Assembly: GCA_030372985.1 (NCBI GenBank)
Contig: JAUCQB010000140.1
Coordinates: 1 to 64,000, forward strand
Direction: 5' to 3'
DNA from: Phycisphaerae bacterium
GTDB taxonomy: Bacteria; Planctomycetota; Phycisphaerae; UBA1845; PWPN01
DNA: 64,000 nucleotides
Part shown: piece by piece, positions 60,888 through 64,000 of the stretch
How positions within the stretch are numbered: position 1 is the first letter of the stretch
Layout: every line of letters begins with the position of its first letter
Notes under the pieces: generated by a model
What the model saw: only the letters and a program-made list of their open reading frames with translations
Told to the model about the DNA's origin: nothing
The model's database searches: none
Made by a program: the position numbers and the translations under genes

Positions 60888-62951
60888 ATGTTCGGTGCGC
60901 TATTCATGTCCTGTGTGGTGTCGATCGCTGCAGCCCAAACGCCACCCGCCGCGGAGTGGTATGTGGCCGCCAACGGCAATGACCAATGGTCGGGCCGGCT
61001 TGCTGCGCCGAACGACCAGAAAACCGATGGACCATTCGAGACGCTGGAGCGGGCCAGGGACGAGATTCGCAAGATGAGGAAGAAGCCGGGTGAGTCGCCG
61101 GCCGGCATCACCGTCTGGATTCGCGGCGGGGATTACCGTCTCGACAAGACCTTCGAGCTTGTGGCCGAGGACAACGGCAGCGAGACGATGCCGATCGCGT
61201 ACCGGGCCTACAAGGATGAGAAGGTGCGTCTGCTGGGTGGCAGGAAGGTCACCGGTTTCAAGCCTGTGACCGACCAGGCGGTTCTGGACCGGCTCGAACC
61301 GGCCGCCCGCGGCAAGGTCATGCAGGCCGATCTCAAAGCCGCCGGTGTGACCGACTTTGGCGATCCCGTGGCCGCGGCCAAGCGCATCGAATTGTTCTTT
61401 GCCGGCAAGCCGATGCAGTTGTCGCGATGGCCGAACGAGGGCTTCACCAAGATCGTCGACGTCGTGGGCGGCAAGCCGATCAAGGTCCACGGGAAAGAAG
61501 GCGATTCCGTCGGCAAGTTTGCCTACGAGGGCGATCGCCCCAAGCGCTGGACCGGCGAGAGCGACATCTGGCTGCACGGTTACTGGTTCTGGGATTGGGC
61601 CGACGCGTACCAGAAGGTTGAATCGATCGACACGGATAAGCGCGTCATCAAACTGGTCACGCCGTATCACAACTACGGCTATCGCAAGGAACAGCGATAC
61701 TATGCGATCAATCTTCTCTCGGAGATCGACAGCCCGGGCGAATGGTACGTGGATCGCAAGGGCGGCACCCTCTACTTCTGGCCGCCGGCGGACGTGGCGA
61801 CAAACGAGACGTATGTCTCGGTTCTCGGGACGGCCGTCAGCATGGACAACGTCACCGATGTGACTTTCCGCGGACTGATCATCGAGTACATCCGTGGCAC
61901 GGCAATCACCATCAAGGAGGGCAGGCGGGACCTCATCGCCGCTTGCACGCTGCGCAACATCGGCGGCCAGGCGGTGGTGGTCAGCGGCGGCGAAAAGCAC
62001 GGCGTGGCCGGTTGCGATATCTGCGACACCGGCGACGGCGGCATCAGCCTCAGCGGCGGCGACCGCGCGAAGCTGATTGCGGGCGAGCACTTTGCGACCA
62101 ACAATCACATTCATCGGTACAGCCGCAACAGCAATACCTACCGCACGGCCGTCAGTCTTGCCGGCGTCGGCTGCCGGGCGGCCAACAATCTGATCCACGA
62201 TGCCCCGCACATGGCCCTGGGCCTGAGCGGTAACGAGCACGTGATTGAACTCAATGAGGTGCACCATGTGGTCATGGAAACCGACGATGCCGGGGCGTTC
62301 TACATGGGCCGCGACTGGACCTGGCGCGGGAACGTGATTCGCCACAACTACTTCCACCACATCGGCGAGTTCAAGAGCTGGGTCGGCACACAGGCCATCT
62401 ACCTCGATGACTGGGCCAGCGATGTGAAGGTCTACGGCAACATCTGCCACAAGGTGTTCAGGGCTGTGCTCGTCGGCGGCGGACGTGACAACACCGTCGA
62501 AAACAACATTCTCGTGGACTGCAACATCGGCATCCACGTCGACTCGCGCGGTCTGGGCTGGGCTAAATCCTACTTCGACCAGAGGGACAACACGCTCACT
62601 GAGCGGCTCAATGCGATTCCCTACAAGGACACGCCATGGAGCACGCGGTACCCGCAACTGCTCACGCTCTACCAGGATGAGCCAGCCTTGGCCAAGTACA
62701 ACAAGCTGGTGCGCAACGTGATGGTCGGCTGCGCCAAGCCCATCGACCTGCACGACAAGCTCACCGACAAGATCGTGACCATGCAGGACAACTCCATCGA
62801 CACGGAGATGTACCTGAAGGACAGAGAGGCCAACCGCTTTCAGCTCAAACCCGACTCGCCCATGTGGGCCAAGGGTTTCCAGCGCATCCCGGTGGAGAAG
62901 ATCGGGCTGCAGAAGGATGAGTACCGGCCCGCGCTGCCAGAAGCGCAATGA
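60888..62951 (+). CDS. Secreted right-handed parallel beta-helix protein
   Basis: EWYVAANGNDQWSGRLAAPNDQKTDGPFETLERARDEIRKM; repeated NLIHDAPHMALGLSGNEHVIELNEVHHV / NNILVDCNIGIHVDSR. Confidence 0.85.
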   Translation: MFGALFMSCVVSIAAAQTPPAAEWYVAANGNDQWSGRLAAPNDQKTDGPFETLERARDEIRKMRKKPGESPAGITVWIRGGDYRLDKTFELVAEDNGSETMPIAYRAYKDEKVRLLGGRKVTGFKPVTDQAVLDRLEPAARGKVMQADLKAAGVTDFGDPVAAAKRIELFFAGKPMQLSRWPNEGFTKIVDVVGGKPIKVHGKEGDSVGKFAYEGDRPKRWTGESDIWLHGYWFWDWADAYQKVESIDTDKRVIKLVTPYHNYGYRKEQRYYAINLLSEIDSPGEWYVDRKGGTLYFWPPADVATNETYVSVLGTAVSMDNVTDVTFRGLIIEYIRGTAITIKEGRRDLIAACTLRNIGGQAVVVSGGEKHGVAGCDICDTGDGGISLSGGDRAKLIAGEHFATNNHIHRYSRNSNTYRTAVSLAGVGCRAANNLIHDAPHMALGLSGNEHVIELNEVHHVVMETDDAGAFYMGRDWTWRGNVIRHNYFHHIGEFKSWVGTQAIYLDDWASDVKVYGNICHKVFRAVLVGGGRDNTVENNILVDCNIGIHVDSRGLGWAKSYFDQRDNTLTERLNAIPYKDTPWSTRYPQLLTLYQDEPALAKYNKLVRNVMVGCAKPIDLHDKLTDKIVTMQDNSIDTEMYLKDREANRFQLKPDSPMWAKGFQRIPVEKIGLQKDEYRPALPEAQ

Positions 62952-62954
62952 AGT

Positions 62955-63070
62955 GGTACCGACGCCCTCGTCGGCACTTGGGTGTTGAGCGAAGCCTCCT
63001 TGCCGGACCGATCGAGTGATCGAGGAGCACACGGTCTGCACCCGCAATGGGCCGACGAGGTCGTCGGTAC
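62955..63070. repeat. Inverted repeat GTACCGACGCCCTCGTCGGC...GCCGACGAGGTCGTCGGTAC
   Basis: Arms 62956-62975 and 63051-63070, one mismatch; arms themselves partly palindromic. Confidence 0.85.
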
Positions 63071-63230
63071 GTGTTTAGCGTGCAAGACAGCGGGTCAGGC
63101 ACTTTTTGCCGTCTTCTTGTCGCCAACGAGTCCCGCCGGACTGAGCCAACCTCTCCCAATTGCACCGCGAACCGCTTTTGGGCAAAAAGAGCCAGACCCC
63201 AGCACGCTAAACACGTACGGGCGTCGGCCC
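63049..63230. mobile_element. MITE-like element with long terminal inverted repeats, no ORF
   Basis: GGGCCGACG...GTACGTGTTTAGCGTGC (left, to 63083) versus GCACGCTAAACACGTAC...CGTCGGCCC (right, 63202-63230); inner GGGTCAGGCACTTTTTGCC/GGCAAAAAGAGCCAGACCCC also pair. Confidence 0.6.
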
Positions 63231-63348
63231 TACTTGACGGCCCGGCCCGAGCGTTGGGCCTACTGTGCCTGAAGCAGACGGTGTCCAGTGATGTAGCTGC
63301 CAACCGGGAGGCGGCGGGGCCGGGGGGTGCGGGTTGACCGGGAGGCCG

Positions 63349-63389
63349 TTCTCGGCTATTTTTCAGTTAGATTGCAAATTAGCCGATAA
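63349..63389. promoter_or_regulatory. Near-palindromic operator candidate upstream of the ATPase gene
   Basis: TTCTCGGCTATTTTTCAG-ttaga-TTGCAAATTAGCCGATAA, 14/18 arm matches, ends 11 bp before the ATG at 63401. Confidence 0.5.
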
Positions 63390-63400
63390 AGGAGCTGGCC

Positions 63401-64000
63401 ATGTACTACCCCCGAGCCATTGACGACGCCTGGCGGAAGGCCGCGGAACAGTTCCCCGTGCTGCTCCTGACCGGTCCGCGACAGGTCGGCAAGACCACCT
63501 TTTTACAGCATGTGGCCGAGCGTGGCCGCAGGTACGTGACGCTCGATGACCCGGGTATCCGGGCTCTGGCCGTCCAGGATCCGGCGCTGTTTCTGCAGCG
63601 GTTCGAGCCGCCGGTCCTGATCGACGAGATTCAGTACGCGCCGCAGTTGCTGCCCCACATCAAGATGGCAGCCGATTCTCAGCGCAAGACCGGCCTGTTC
63701 TGGCTGACGGGCTCGCAGCAGTTTCACGTGATGAAGGGTGTCTCGGAGACGTTGGCCGGCCGGGTGGCGATTGTTAATCTCCTTGGCTTCTCCTCTCGGG
63801 AACGGCACCGACTCCGGTTGGATGTCGCCCCGTTCCTGCCCACATGCCAACGGCTCAAGGAACGCGAGGGCTCACATGCGCCTTCATCGCTCAAGCACAT
63901 CTATCACGACATCTGGTTAGGCGGATTTCCCGCTCTGACCGCCGGGCCGGTGAAGGACCGCGATCTGTTCTACAGTTCGTATCTCCAGACCTATCTACAG
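63401..64000 (+). CDS. AAA ATPase with DUF4143-type organisation (partial, runs off right edge)
   Basis: MYYPRAIDDAWRKAAEQFPVLLLTGPRQVGKTTFLQHVA...YVTLDDPGIRALAVQDPALFLQRFEPPVLIDEIQYAPQLL; 200 open codons to the edge. Confidence 0.88.
   Translation, partial: MYYPRAIDDAWRKAAEQFPVLLLTGPRQVGKTTFLQHVAERGRRYVTLDDPGIRALAVQDPALFLQRFEPPVLIDEIQYAPQLLPHIKMAADSQRKTGLFWLTGSQQFHVMKGVSETLAGRVAIVNLLGFSSRERHRLRLDVAPFLPTCQRLKEREGSHAPSSLKHIYHDIWLGGFPALTAGPVKDRDLFYSSYLQTYLQ

Noticed and set aside
60900-63047. 715-aa minus-strand ORF
   Set aside because: Antisense to the beta-helix gene, low-complexity His/Val/Asp-rich shadow ORF.
1-64000. CRISPR arrays, rRNA and tRNA genes
   Set aside because: No regularly spaced repeats or recognisable tRNA/rRNA sequence found by eye; a tRNAscan/CRISPR search would be decisive.

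Overview
High-GC bacterial chromosome segment. Gene content (many Gfo/Idh/MocA oxidoreductases, LamG, GH and beta-helix secreted proteins, ECF sigma, VIT/VWA, Uma2, CxxCGYNLRG...CPECG zinc-ribbon membrane protein) suggests a planctomycete-type genome; this is inference only. About 45 CDS are supportable: SpoIIE-type phosphatase (cut or frameshifted at the left edge), V4R protein, sigma-54 activator, GDPD, GlgX, patatin, VIT/VWA, ECF sigma, LeuS, CYTH cyclase, YbaK, GH127, GH29, GH84-like, neutral ceramidase-like, MqnD, a PIN/Phd toxin-antitoxin pair, a 2031-aa polytopic membrane protein, ApbE, a DoxX fusion protein, transketolase, a beta-helix protein, and a DUF4143-type ATPase cut by the right edge. 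The most interesting locus is a compact four-gene minus-strand cassette at about 26.5-29.25 kb: small peptide, PqqD-like, HprK-like kinase, PF14907-like nucleotidyltransferase. It resembles the tailoring half of phosphorylated lasso-peptide clusters but has no recognisable cyclase or protease. Other notable signals: a decayed phosphoketolase C-terminus upstream of GDPD, a dispersed 19-bp hairpin repeat with a compensatory base-pair change, a MITE-like inverted-repeat element at 62.95-63.23 kb, and a near-palindromic operator candidate upstream of the terminal ATPase gene. All calls are from reading the sequence and ORF track; no searches were run.
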